DNA of 64,000 nucleotides from Anabaena subtropica FACHB-260 (GCF_014697105.1 NZ_JACJRF010000023.1:23032-87031); one strand, 5' to 3'. Counted from the first letter of the stretch, positions 15,876 through 24,377 are shown. Numbers and translations are program-made. Notes: generated by a model not told the origin, from the letters alone.

Positions 15876-17081
15876 ATGGCTAAATATATTAAAATTCATA
15901 ATCATCCTTTTCCTTTTCTACTCTATTTAGAATGGATACTACTAGCAATTTCTATCATCACATCTGTCTTGCCATATCCTTCACCAAGATTTTCTAGTAG
16001 ATTTCCCGAACTCACAATTCTTAGTATCACTATATTTGGCTTAATGGGTTTGCGTTTACCCACTAGTAACAACATAACTAAAATAATTTATGCCGCTTGT
16101 GAAATCATATTGATTTTTATTACTGGGTTATTTGAAGGTAGAGCAGCTCGAATGTTTCCCTTTCTCTACATTATCTTGGTGACTCGTAGTTGTTTAATGT
16201 TTCAGTTACCAGGACGTTTATCTGTTACTTTTATCTCGTTTAGTTTATTTTTATTCACTCTCATAAATCGATTACCCCGTACTACATTACCAATACAAGC
16301 ACAAGAGCGTTTCCGCTTTTTTACTTTAAGCTTAACCTTAGTGTTTGGCTTGAGCTTAATTTTCGTATTACTGTTAATGAATAGTTTATTATCTGAAAGG
16401 CGGAGTCGAGAAGAGTTAGCAGTTGCTAATGAAAAACTACGTCAGTATGCTCTACGTATTGAAAATCAAGCGACTCTAGAAGAACGTAATCGTATTGCCA
16501 GGGAAATACATGATTCTTTAGGTCATTCTTTAACGGCTTTAAATTTACAATTAGAAACTGCATTAAAACTGGCACAATCTAATCCCAATAAAGCACAAAG
16601 TTTTTTAGCTAGAGCCAAAGAACTTGGTTCTAAAGCTTTACAAGATGTACGAAATTCTGTTTCTACTATGCGTTCTCATCCCTTGCAAGACAAAACTTTA
16701 GAAGCAGCAGTTGATATTATTGCTGAGGATTTTCAACGCAATACTGGGATTTTATTACATCGCAATCTGCATATTAATTATCACTTATCAATGGAAGTTA
16801 ATACAGCTATATATCGCATTATTCAAGAATCATTAACAAATATTTCTAAACACGCTATAGCGACAGAAGTTAATTTGGAAATTTCCCTTAATCGAGGTAG
16901 CTTATATCTAATAATTCAGGATAATGGAAGAGGTTTTGATATCCAAGAAAATACTACAGGTTTTGGATTACAAAGTATGCGCGATCGCACCTTAGCATTA
17001 GGAGGAAAATTCCTCATCAATAGCGCTATTGGTTGCGGTTGTCAAATTACAGTTGATATTCCCTTAGGCAGATTAACATGA
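15876..17081 (+). CDS. Sensor histidine kinase, NarX/DesK/LiaS type (HisKA_3)
   Basis: Membrane kinase of 401 residues. The first 190 hold about five or six hydrophobic segments and almost no extracytoplasmic loops, as in intramembrane-sensing kinases such as DesK and LiaS. A linker coiled coil (ERRSREELAVANEKLRQYA) leads to the HisKA_3 box AREIHDSLGHSL with phosphoacceptor His 212. It then has an N-box IYRIIQESLTN and DNGRGFD in the ATPase domain. ATG 15876 is chosen over TTG 15840 because of the codon and the fit of the first helix. It overlaps the response regulator gene by ATGA. The divergent LTXXQ gene suggests envelope stress as the cue (inference). Confidence 0.88.
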   Translation: MAKYIKIHNHPFPFLLYLEWILLAISIITSVLPYPSPRFSSRFPELTILSITIFGLMGLRLPTSNNITKIIYAACEIILIFITGLFEGRAARMFPFLYIILVTRSCLMFQLPGRLSVTFISFSLFLFTLINRLPRTTLPIQAQERFRFFTLSLTLVFGLSLIFVLLLMNSLLSERRSREELAVANEKLRQYALRIENQATLEERNRIAREIHDSLGHSLTALNLQLETALKLAQSNPNKAQSFLARAKELGSKALQDVRNSVSTMRSHPLQDKTLEAAVDIIAEDFQRNTGILLHRNLHINYHLSMEVNTAIYRIIQESLTNISKHAIATEVNLEISLNRGSLYLIIQDNGRGFDIQENTTGFGLQSMRDRTLALGGKFLINSAIGCGCQITVDIPLGRLT

Positions 17082-17737
17082 TTAAAGTGCTATTGGTAGA
17101 TGATCAAAATCTGATCCGTCAAGGATTAAAAGCATTATTAGAACTAGAAGCAGATTTAACAATTATTGGAGAAGCAGAAAACGGTAAAATCGCCATTGAT
17201 TTGATTTCTCAATGCCACCCAGATGTAGTGTTGATGGATGTCAGAATGCCGATTATGGATGGAGTTGCAGCCACACGAGAAATTCAAAAAAGTTTTCCTG
17301 GTGTTAAAGTTTTAGTCCTGACAACTTTTGATGATGATGAATATGTAAAAGCCGCTTTGCAACATGGAGCAATGGGTTATTTACTCAAAGATACACCCTC
17401 AGAAGAATTAGCTGTGGCGATTCGGGCAGTTTATAAGGGGTATACTCAATTAGGGCCAGGAATAGTGAAAAAACTCTTAACGCAGTTTCAGGCTACACCA
17501 AACCAAACACCACCTGTTCCTCCTAATTTAGCTGAACTTACCCCCAGAGAAAAAGAAGTTCTGCGATTAATCGCTACAGGTGCTAGTAACCGAGAAATTG
17601 CTCAGGAACTCTACATTTCTGAAGGGACGGTGAAGAATCATGTTACTAATATTTTAAATCGGTTGAGTTTGCGCGATCGCACCCAAGCCGCTATTGTTGC
17701 CAATACCTATTTGAGTCATTTAAATGAATCTGAATAA
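17078..17737 (+). CDS. Response regulator, NarL/LuxR family
   Basis: A 219-residue two-domain regulator. The receiver has the acidic pair DD9-10 region (LLVDDQ), phosphoacceptor D54 in VVLMDVRMP, the TT of VLVLTTFDDD and K in YLLKDTP. The C-terminal domain is a LuxR-type helix-turn-helix (LTPREKEVLRLIATGASNRE, then GTVKNHVTNIL). The gene overlaps the kinase gene by four bases and is its obvious cognate partner. It probably binds the shared divergent region that also controls the LTXXQ gene. Confidence 0.92.
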   Translation: MIKVLLVDDQNLIRQGLKALLELEADLTIIGEAENGKIAIDLISQCHPDVVLMDVRMPIMDGVAATREIQKSFPGVKVLVLTTFDDDEYVKAALQHGAMGYLLKDTPSEELAVAIRAVYKGYTQLGPGIVKKLLTQFQATPNQTPPVPPNLAELTPREKEVLRLIATGASNREIAQELYISEGTVKNHVTNILNRLSLRDRTQAAIVANTYLSHLNESE

Positions 17738-17878
17738 GAACTATGGCGTTTCCCTGTATATTGAACCTTTTGTCACCTAAGGTCATCAAATACCTCCGTG
17801 GATAAATGAAAATATCACTTAAGTAGTATCAAAATTAAAGGTGCATCTTCTCGCATTAATATCGATGCGTCAATCCTC

Positions 17879-19735
17879 ATGGCTAAAGTTGAAGAATTTG
17901 CACCGCAATACCTCTCTGATGCAGACCTGAAACCACGAGGTAGAATCCAGCTAAGTCCAGTCAGTTGGCGAGACCAAGTTTTATACCAACTGCTACCAGA
18001 TAGATTTAGTGATGGTAATGAATCTCAACGAGAACTTTTTGACCGCACCAACCCCTTAAGGTTCCAAGTTAAAGACAAAGCTAGCTGGATGAGAGCCGGT
18101 AAAAAATTTGTAGGTGGAACTCTCAAGGGTATCAGGAGTAAGTTGGATTATTTGCAAGGGTTAGGAGTAACTACACTGTGGATTAACCCCCCTTGGAAAC
18201 AACGTAAAGATTTAGAAACTTACCACGGCTACGGTATTCAAAACTTCTTGGATATTGACCCCCGCTTTGGTACGCTTCAAGATTTAAGAGATTTAATCGA
18301 TGCTGCTCACGATCGCCTGATGTATGTCATCCTCGATGTGATTTACAATCATAGCGGCAACAACTGGTTTTACTCTGATGAAAGTGGTAATCCCAGAAAT
18401 ACCTTATCTTATCGTTCCTGGCCTCACTATCCCGTTCATGGTTGGCGCTCTCAAACAGGTGAATCGATTCCAGAAATCACTAACCCTGAAGATGGTGTTT
18501 GGCCGCAAGAATTTCAAAACCTTGACTGGTACACTCGTGCAGGTGAGATTGGTAACTGGGATGTCCCACCAGAACAAGACCCACTAAGTCCCCATGCAGA
18601 ATTTCGCCGGGGTGACTTCTATGATTTAAAAGACTTAAATCTAGAAAATGACCAAGTAATTGCAGCTTTGGCGAAAGTCTATCAATATTGGATAGCTCTT
18701 TCTGATTGTGATGGATTTCGCATTGATGCAGTCAAACACGTTTCGCCAGAACATTCCCGCAAATTCTGTAGCGCCATTCGTCAATATGCCCAATCTATAG
18801 GTAAAGATAATTTCTTATTAGCTGGGGAAATCACCTCAGAGACGATGGCGGAAGCTTACATAGATATTATTGGTCGCAACCTCAGTTCTGTACTCGATAT
18901 CGTCAGCGCACCTAATGCTTTGACCTCAATGGCTAAGGGTTTAGCACATCCCAACGTCTTTTTTGACCTGTATAACGAACATCAACTGGCGGGGAAATAT
19001 CGGCAAATAGGTCTACATCACGTCTCAGTTTTGGATGACCATGACATGATATCCCGTGGCTGGAAACAGAGGTTTGCTGCACATAACAACATCCCGAACC
19101 TATATGAACAGGTAGCTCATGTTGTTGGTATACAGTTAACTATGCCAGGAATTCCCTGCATTTACTATGGGACAGAACAAGCTTTTGATGGCAATGAAGG
19201 CTATCACGATGACAGTGTAGAACCTGGACACAATGGGAAAGACCGATATATCAGAGAAGCCATGTTTGGCGGTGCGTTTGGTGCATTCCAAACCGCAGAC
19301 TGTCATTTCTTCAATCACGAACATCCTACCTATTTGCGAATAGCCGCGATCGCTCGCATCCGTAATAGTCACGATAGAATTGGCAAAGCCTTGCGCCGTG
19401 GAAATCACTATCCGCGTGAAACTTCATTTTGTGGCTACCCATTCTCCATACCCGGCCCAGGGGAGTTAGTTGCTTGGTCACAGATATTATTTAACACTGA
19501 AGTATTGATGGCACTCAATACCCACGGCTTAGAAGACCGTGGTGCAGAAGTGACAGTTGATGCTTCCATCCATCCTCAAGGCTCAACCATGAGCTTTTTA
19601 TATAAGAGCGATTGGAGTGAGAAAAACTTGCACTACCCACCAGATGAGCAAACTGTAGTAGTGCAGTATCAAGATGATGGCAGAGCAACAGTCAGGATTG
19701 ATTTACCACCTTCTGGAATGGCGATTTTAGTTTGA
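17879..19735 (+). CDS. Alpha-amylase family glycosidase (GH13)
   Basis: A 618-residue GH13 enzyme that acts on alpha-glucans such as glycogen or maltodextrins. The conserved regions are in order: DVIYNHSG (region I), DGFRIDAVKHV with nucleophile Asp (II), LLAGEITSE with acid/base Glu (III) and VSVLDDHDMI with the third catalytic Asp (IV; DDHD where many members have DNHD). An N-terminal stretch DQVLYQLLPDRFSDG begins the barrel, and the C-terminal beta domain ends in PPSGMAILV. No signal peptide is present, so it should be cytoplasmic. The exact specificity cannot be read from sequence. It has its own 140-bp upstream region. Confidence 0.88.
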   Translation: MAKVEEFAPQYLSDADLKPRGRIQLSPVSWRDQVLYQLLPDRFSDGNESQRELFDRTNPLRFQVKDKASWMRAGKKFVGGTLKGIRSKLDYLQGLGVTTLWINPPWKQRKDLETYHGYGIQNFLDIDPRFGTLQDLRDLIDAAHDRLMYVILDVIYNHSGNNWFYSDESGNPRNTLSYRSWPHYPVHGWRSQTGESIPEITNPEDGVWPQEFQNLDWYTRAGEIGNWDVPPEQDPLSPHAEFRRGDFYDLKDLNLENDQVIAALAKVYQYWIALSDCDGFRIDAVKHVSPEHSRKFCSAIRQYAQSIGKDNFLLAGEITSETMAEAYIDIIGRNLSSVLDIVSAPNALTSMAKGLAHPNVFFDLYNEHQLAGKYRQIGLHHVSVLDDHDMISRGWKQRFAAHNNIPNLYEQVAHVVGIQLTMPGIPCIYYGTEQAFDGNEGYHDDSVEPGHNGKDRYIREAMFGGAFGAFQTADCHFFNHEHPTYLRIAAIARIRNSHDRIGKALRRGNHYPRETSFCGYPFSIPGPGELVAWSQILFNTEVLMALNTHGLEDRGAEVTVDASIHPQGSTMSFLYKSDWSEKNLHYPPDEQTVVVQYQDDGRATVRIDLPPSGMAILV

Positions 19736-20305
19736 GTGGGGAGTGGGGAAGAATTAGGAATTGGGCAGGGGGGGAAATGGCAGGACGCCCTCGCCTACGC
19801 CCTAGTAGATCATCAAGTTTGAATTGATGGATAAGTAAGTTTGTAGTAAGGACTAAAGTCCTTACTACGAACCTTCAAAACTAACTTGACAGCCTACTAG
19901 AATCAAAGTCCCCCTTTTTAATGGGGATCAAACCACATTTTCACCTAGCACAGAGATGTGTGTACACCTTAGCCTTGCAGGGGAGAGGTGTTTTTTGTAT
20001 CCGTCGAACTCTACTTAATTTAGATCCTTAACTTTCCTCAATTTATCCCAATCGACCCGACTGGGATTAACGCATAAAGTATAGGAGTCCTGAAAAACGG
20101 ATGGACTCGCACCAGACAAACAGGACAGAGCATTCATTAAAGCTTGAACTAAAACTCAAGCATGATATCTGCGATCGCAGCGACTGAATCCATGCACTGA
20201 CTTGTAAATGCAAGTTATGCCTAGCGTGGTTCACTTGGCTGATATTGCCATGCTCTTTCACAAATATGACTGAAATTCTCAACTATTTATTAAGGAGATT
20301 CAATT
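19736..20305. other. Intergenic region of 570 bp with repeats
   Basis: Holds a foldback element (19803-19901), a fragment of the GATCCCC-type repeat near 19910-19930, and the leader of the cysteine-rich protein gene with a clear AAGGAG at 20292-20297. Short open frames here on both strands lack ribosome-binding sites and family features. Confidence 0.5.
19803..19901. repeat. Foldback (MITE-like) element
   Basis: The outer ends CTAGTAG (19803-19809) and CTACTAG (19895-19901) are inverted. Next inward are TCAAGTT (19814-19820) and AACTTGA (19884-19890). The centre is GTAGTAAGGACT / AGTCCTTACTAC at 19844-19869, a 12-bp perfect stem with a 2-base loop. The nested symmetry suggests a non-autonomous mobile or REP-like element of 99 bp. 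Confidence 0.55.
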
Positions 20306-20743
20306 ATGTCAGTTACTCAAAACTTAGTATCAACTTCTCAGTCCAACCAAGCAACTCAAACCAAGAAATTTATGGCTCGCAAACCTTTAAAAATCGTGAC
20401 TGCATTAATCGCTGCTACCCTTCCCTTTTTGGCGGTTACTTCTACCGATAGTATGGCTAATGCTGGAACTGTAAGATGTGTGAAAACAATTAAAGGTGTA
20501 TCTGTGTGTGCCGAGTCTAGAGGACAAGGCTATGAGATTTACTCCAAGTTAGGGCCTGTTACCAGCCAAAAGCAATACATCGGTAAAGACGGTGGTTGTG
20601 CCACTTTCGGCACAGTGGATCTTGCTGGTACTCGCGCTCAAATTCGCGGTTGTATGAAAGTTCAGCCATTGCGAATGGAAGGTAAAGCAGAAGCTTGTTT
20701 TTTCAGAAAATGTAAAAGTGACAATTTCACTCTAAATTTTTAG
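20306..20743 (+). CDS. Secreted cysteine-rich protein of unknown function
   Basis: A 145-residue protein with an extended N-terminus (22 polar residues before MARKPLKIV), then a Sec signal peptide ending near SMANA. The mature part of about 95 residues has six cysteines (RCVK, SVCAES, GGCATF, RGCMKV, EACFF, RKCKS), enough for three disulfides, and a basic character. Translation from ATG 20306 is supported by AAGGAG eight bases upstream; a start at the inner Met in MARKP is possible. The family is not recognised. A strong terminator follows, so it is transcribed on its own. Confidence 0.75.
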   Translation: MSVTQNLVSTSQSNQATQTKKFMARKPLKIVTALIAATLPFLAVTSTDSMANAGTVRCVKTIKGVSVCAESRGQGYEIYSKLGPVTSQKQYIGKDGGCATFGTVDLAGTRAQIRGCMKVQPLRMEGKAEACFFRKCKSDNFTLNF

Positions 20744-20863
20744 TAGTCTTAAAGCACATAGAGAGAAACGATCAACTGGGATTGCTTCTCTCCGAGACGC
20801 TACCGCGAACACTTGCAATGACTTGATGATTCATTCACGAGTATCAAACATTCATCCAAAAAT

Positions 20864-20914
20864 AAAAGGTGAAAGAATGACTTTTGCCTTTTGGTTCATC
20901 CTTTCACCTTTTTT
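20864..20914 (+). terminator. Strong intrinsic terminator
   Basis: AAAAGGTGAAAGAATGA at 20864-20880 pairs with TCATCCTTTCACCTTTT at 20896-20912 over 17 bp with one mismatch, followed by more T. It terminates the cysteine-rich protein gene and, being A/T flanked, may also work for the convergent small membrane protein gene. Confidence 0.85.
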
Positions 20915-20927
20915 ATGTACCTGATGC

Positions 20928-21131
20928 TTATTTAATGTTAGCCTTTGCGTCCCTCACTGCGGCAAGAAAAAATAATCCTGTGAGAGGAATACTCAAACCC
21001 AGGATAATTGCTGTGGTTTGGAAGCCTAAATCTGGTTGTCCATAACTGAGTTCAAACACGGAGCCAACAGCTGCGATCGCACTTATGCAAGAGCCAAGGA
21101 GAAATAAACCGCTTTTTGGAGTTAAATACAC
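20928..21131 (-). CDS. Small two-helix membrane protein
   Basis: A 67-residue protein with two hydrophobic segments, GLFLLGSCISAIAAVGSVF and AIILGLSIPLTGLFFLAAV, and a short positively charged tail. It lies 12 bp downstream of def on the same strand, so it is surely co-transcribed. I recognise the type as a small cyanobacterial membrane protein but know no function. It carries one HIP1 site. Confidence 0.7.
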   Translation of the reverse strand: MYLTPKSGLFLLGSCISAIAAVGSVFELSYGQPDLGFQTTAIILGLSIPLTGLFFLAAVRDAKANIK

Positions 21132-21143
21132 TACTAGTCCACC

Positions 21144-21707
21144 CTATGCTACTGGTTTCACAGCCTGATACGAGAAGCCATTTTTAGATAACTCCTGTGC
21201 CAAAGTCAAGGAATTATCTACACGGTCTACAAATACTACACCGTTGAGGTGATCCATCTCGTGTTGAATGCAGCGTCCGAGTAAGTCAGTAGCTTTTAAT
21301 GTCTGGGGACGGCCATTTTCATCTTTATAGGCAACTTCTACGACTTCCGGGCGTTTAACGTCCATATACACCCCCGGAATGCTCAAACAGCCTTCTTGAG
21401 CAGTACAAATTTCTCGGCTTACCTGTTTGATTGTGGGGTTAATTAATATCAGTGGTGGATTCGCTGGGTTATCGGGTTCGCAATCGATGACGATTAGTTG
21501 TTTATTAATTCCTACCTGGGGTGCAGCCAACCCAATGCCATCATTGCTGTACATAGTTTGTAGCATATCGCGGATCAATTGCCGCGTTTCATCATCTACT
21601 TTTGTGATCCGCTTTGCCGGTTGACGCAGCACGCGATCGCCTAAATAGTGGAGTTGCAAAGGTGGATTTTTTAACTTTTTTTTCTCAACAGCAATTTCAG
21701 AAGGCAT
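21144..21707 (-). CDS. def: Peptide deformylase
   Basis: Metalloenzyme that removes the formyl group from the N-terminal Met of new proteins. All three family motifs are present: GIGLAAPQVG (motif 1), EGCLSIPG with the metal-binding Cys (2) and QHEMDHLNG with the two metal His and catalytic Glu (3). At 187 residues it has the usual length. The first 14 residues (MPSEIAVEKKKLKN) are an extension ahead of the conserved part. It is followed 12 bp later by a small membrane protein gene. Confidence 0.95.
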   Translation of the reverse strand: MPSEIAVEKKKLKNPPLQLHYLGDRVLRQPAKRITKVDDETRQLIRDMLQTMYSNDGIGLAAPQVGINKQLIVIDCEPDNPANPPLILINPTIKQVSREICTAQEGCLSIPGVYMDVKRPEVVEVAYKDENGRPQTLKATDLLGRCIQHEMDHLNGVVFVDRVDNSLTLAQELSKNGFSYQAVKPVA

Positions 21708-21771
21708 GACTTTTGTCGGCTAGATTGTGCAAATTCCTACTAACCTAATTCTATCAATTTAGTTATTAGTC

Positions 21772-21806
21772 AGTGGTCAGTTGTTAGTTGTTAGTTGTCA
21801 GTTGTC
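21772..21806. repeat. Heptanucleotide tandem repeat (AGTTGTY)
   Basis: Five consecutive 7-base units: AGTGGTC, AGTTGTT, AGTTGTT, AGTTGTC, AGTTGTC. It lies between def and the DUF2278 gene. This is the short tandemly repeated type typical of heterocystous cyanobacteria. Confidence 0.8.
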
Positions 21807-21857
21807 ATTAGTTATTCTTTGCTTCCCCTGCTTTCTTCGCCTGATTCTTCTACTCCC

Positions 21858-22862
21858 TCAAAACAGAATTGTCCAACCTTGTTTTTGAGCTTCTTTCCTG
21901 GTATAAGCAACACCGTCAATTTTGATGCCTTTGGCATCTAAGAGGGTAATAATACCACCATTATTGTCTAATTGAATACTATCGCTATCAATAATTACTC
22001 TGAGAACTTCACCAGGATGAATAACCCCATTCAGGCTTTGTTTGCGCTTGACTTTATCTGCTAATGACCAACCATTCAAGTCTACTTTTTCGGGTGAAAT
22101 ATTCATTAAAGTAACTGTCTCTTTCCCTACATCATCCCCTGGAGGATTTACTAATGCAGCTATAATCCGAATTGCCCCAGTTGTGACAATTGGTGTGATT
22201 GTATCTGTATCATCGATTCTGTTACCTGTAATATCGTCGGTATGGAATGCTTGAGACTGGAAGGCTAAGAAAATACCCACCCATTGATTCCGTGTTGGGT
22301 AGTGAATCAACAGTCCGCCATCTTGCCAAACACCGTTATCTTTTTTAAATTGGGCGGCGTTCCCCTGGTTCATGTGGATGTCATGAATACCGTTACCAGG
22401 GAGAAAACCGAAATATTTGTCTTTGATATCTATTTCTGGCCCCCACCTTTCACCAAAGGGATAGAGGATTGCGTCAGTAGAGGCGATCGCTCTGGCAATG
22501 TATAATTCCAACAATTCATTCAGGTCGTTGTCAGGCCCTGGTACATCATAAGGCAATGGCTTCATCTGTTTGGGGTCAAACAAATTCCCCCGAATATAAT
22601 CTAAAGCAATCCCTCCTGGTTTTCGGGGCAATTCATAAAAGCCGAAATCTAACTCTAGCAATTCTTTAGTAATGGGATGGGAGAAATTTTCATCCACTAA
22701 ATAAAGCAATTCTGAAGGGCTTTGCTTTGATTTAACGTTGATAGCAATCCGGTGTTTCTGTTTGTTGTCGGTGACAAGTACTTGGTAATGGGGACTAGGG
22801 CCTTCGCCCAATTTACGATTTAAAGCACGACTTTTCAGTACACCGTAATTCTTTAAGGGCAT
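21858..22862 (-). CDS. DUF2278 protein with C-terminal lamin-tail domain
   Basis: A 334-residue protein. Residues 1-225 match the DUF2278 (YukJ-like) family, with NYGVLKSRALNR at the start and GIHDIHMNQGN in the middle. Residues 230-334 form an Ig-like lamin-tail domain (ALVNPPGDDVGKETVTL, DLNGWSLADK, DGVAYTR). Both are families of unknown biochemical role; lamin-tail domains in bacteria often accompany secreted or nuclease proteins. There is no signal peptide. It is a single gene, with tandem heptamer repeats just downstream. Confidence 0.8.
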   Translation of the reverse strand: MPLKNYGVLKSRALNRKLGEGPSPHYQVLVTDNKQKHRIAINVKSKQSPSELLYLVDENFSHPITKELLELDFGFYELPRKPGGIALDYIRGNLFDPKQMKPLPYDVPGPDNDLNELLELYIARAIASTDAILYPFGERWGPEIDIKDKYFGFLPGNGIHDIHMNQGNAAQFKKDNGVWQDGGLLIHYPTRNQWVGIFLAFQSQAFHTDDITGNRIDDTDTITPIVTTGAIRIIAALVNPPGDDVGKETVTLMNISPEKVDLNGWSLADKVKRKQSLNGVIHPGEVLRVIIDSDSIQLDNNGGIITLLDAKGIKIDGVAYTRKEAQKQGWTILF

Positions 22863-22991
22863 CTATTTCTCCTAGTTTTCAAGGTGCAAAATGCTACAAC
22901 TGGATAGTTGCTGGATATTTAAGATAATTACTAGATATTACTGGAATTGGCTAGTACCCGATAGGGTGATTTTTGTAGATTGGGTAGTGAA

Positions 22992-23615
22992 TCAGTAATC
23001 TAATATACTTAACCAATGAGGATAAGCATAAGAATTAATAGCTAATAATTTTGCGCCTCTATAAGTAGTGAATATCGATTCGGCGGTCACTTGAAGATTT
23101 GTCATCAACCGGAAATCCTCGCCATTTGCTTCTAAAGCTAGACTCCACCATGTATTATTTTGAATAAGCAACTCAGTAATTTCCAGACTGCAACCATTAT
23201 CAATATTTTCATCACTAACCACTGGTTGCACTGAAAAATCAGGTAAAACTTGATAAGGCTGTAAATAACGAACTTTCTGCATAGTTACCCAGGAAGATTT
23301 GTCTAAAACTGTTGCAGGCTGAAAAATTTCTCCTGTGGAATCGCTACAAGTCCATTTAGCCCATTTTTCGGCTTTTCCGGCTACTAATTCCCCAAAACTC
23401 AATACACCTAATTCTGCTGTCCGCCATTTAACTTCTAAGTTACCTTGTCGGAGTTTAATTCCCAAAAAATCAGATTCAGGGACGTAGAGATACACATCGT
23501 CTCGTTTTTCTGGTGATTGCTCCTGGTTAATTAAACAATGCTGCTGAAACCAAACTTTTATATCTTCCGGTATTCTACCAGGATAAAACCAGCGCAATTC
23601 GTTACTTGTGAGCAT
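22992..23615 (-). CDS. Hypothetical protein
   Basis: A 207-residue soluble protein of unrecognised family. It has alternating beta-rich stretches (DDVYLYVPESDFLGIKL, NLEVKWRTAE, WWSLALEANGE) and a conserved-looking end (INSYAYPHWL). The pattern of charged strands distantly recalls CYTH/triphosphate-tunnel proteins, but the EXEXK signature is missing, so no function is proposed. It is divergent from the PsbP-like gene. Confidence 0.65.
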   Translation of the reverse strand: MLTSNELRWFYPGRIPEDIKVWFQQHCLINQEQSPEKRDDVYLYVPESDFLGIKLRQGNLEVKWRTAELGVLSFGELVAGKAEKWAKWTCSDSTGEIFQPATVLDKSSWVTMQKVRYLQPYQVLPDFSVQPVVSDENIDNGCSLEITELLIQNNTWWSLALEANGEDFRLMTNLQVTAESIFTTYRGAKLLAINSYAYPHWLSILDY

Positions 23616-23725
23616 AATATTGTGAGTTCTTTTTGGTCATGCGAAGCGAGCCAGTTGATGGGAGAATAAACATGAGAAATCATACTTACCTTAATATTGC
23701 TTCCAGCCTAAAGGAATCTGTAAAG

Positions 23726-24271
23726 ATGTGGAAAAGAATTGCATTGATGTTGCTATTGGTGTTGACCTTTAGCTTAAGTAATCCTGATGTAGCCAAGGCG
23801 GCGGGATTTAAGAGCTTTGTAGACACTGCTGATGGCTATGAGTTTTTATACCCTAATGGCTGGTTGCAGGTAAAAGTTGCTAACGGCCCCGATGTGGTGT
23901 TTCACGATTTAATTGAAATTTCTGAAAATGTCTCCGTGGTGATTAGTCCCGTTCCCGATGACAAAACTTTAAAAGAACTGGGGACACCAACAGAAGTAGG
24001 CTACAAATTGGGAAAAGCCGCTTTAGCACCTCCTGATTCTGGTCGTTCGGCTGAACTAGTCAACGCTTCAGAGCGAGAAGTAGATGGTAAAACATACTAT
24101 AATCTTGAGTATTTAGTGAAGTTGCCTAATCAGCAAGAAAGACATAACATTGCCAGTGTGGCTGTTAGTCGTGGCAAACTTTTTACCTTTAACGCGTCGA
24201 TTCCTGAAAAACGTTGGCGCAAGGTTAAACGAACTATGGAAGATGTTGTAAGTTCTTTTTCAGTGTATTGA
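23726..24271 (+). CDS. PsbP-like protein (CyanoP type)
   Basis: A 181-residue exported protein with a signal peptide (MWKRIALMLLLVLTFSL, cleavage near AKA-AGF) and a PsbP domain: GFKSFVDTADGYEFLYPNGW, VVFHDLIE, NVSVVISPV and a C-terminal KRTMEDVVSSF. PsbP-like proteins sit on the lumenal side of photosystem II and help its assembly. ATG 23726 is chosen because the signal peptide starts there and AAGGA lies upstream; the frame extends 31 residues further. Unlike described CyanoP proteins it has no lipobox Cys, so it should be soluble in the lumen or periplasm. Confidence 0.85.
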   Translation: MWKRIALMLLLVLTFSLSNPDVAKAAGFKSFVDTADGYEFLYPNGWLQVKVANGPDVVFHDLIEISENVSVVISPVPDDKTLKELGTPTEVGYKLGKAALAPPDSGRSAELVNASEREVDGKTYYNLEYLVKLPNQQERHNIASVAVSRGKLFTFNASIPEKRWRKVKRTMEDVVSSFSVY

Positions 24272-24289
24272 TGGAGAATAAACGAATTT

Positions 24290-24345
24290 GAGTAAGGAGT
24301 AATGAGTAATGAGTAAGGAGTAATGAGTAAGGAGTAATGAGTATT
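24290..24345. repeat. Heptanucleotide tandem repeat (GAGTAAK), eight units
   Basis: Eight back-to-back 7-base units alternating GAGTAAG and GAGTAAT, the last being GAGTATT. It lies 18 bases after the PsbP-like gene. Copy number of such arrays commonly varies between related strains. Confidence 0.9.
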
Positions 24346-24377
24346 TACTTATTACTTATAAAGCCTTCGTAAAACGA

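Noticed and set aside
17879..19735. Loss of the catalytic region IV in the GH13 enzyme (DDHD in place of DNHD)
   Set aside because: The residues needed, His and the final Asp, are present; only the second, non-catalytic position differs.
20067..20451. Two short frames, one on each strand, around the start of the cysteine-rich protein gene
   Set aside because: They overlap the clear ribosome-binding site and signal peptide of that gene and have no features of their own.
22992..23615. CYTH/triphosphate tunnel enzyme
   Set aside because: The characteristic EXEXK motif near the N-terminus is missing, so the likeness in strand pattern is not enough.
24290..24345. Possible CRISPR array
   Set aside because: The units are 7 bases with no spacers, so this is a simple tandem repeat. 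No other region shows 25-40 base repeats with spacers.
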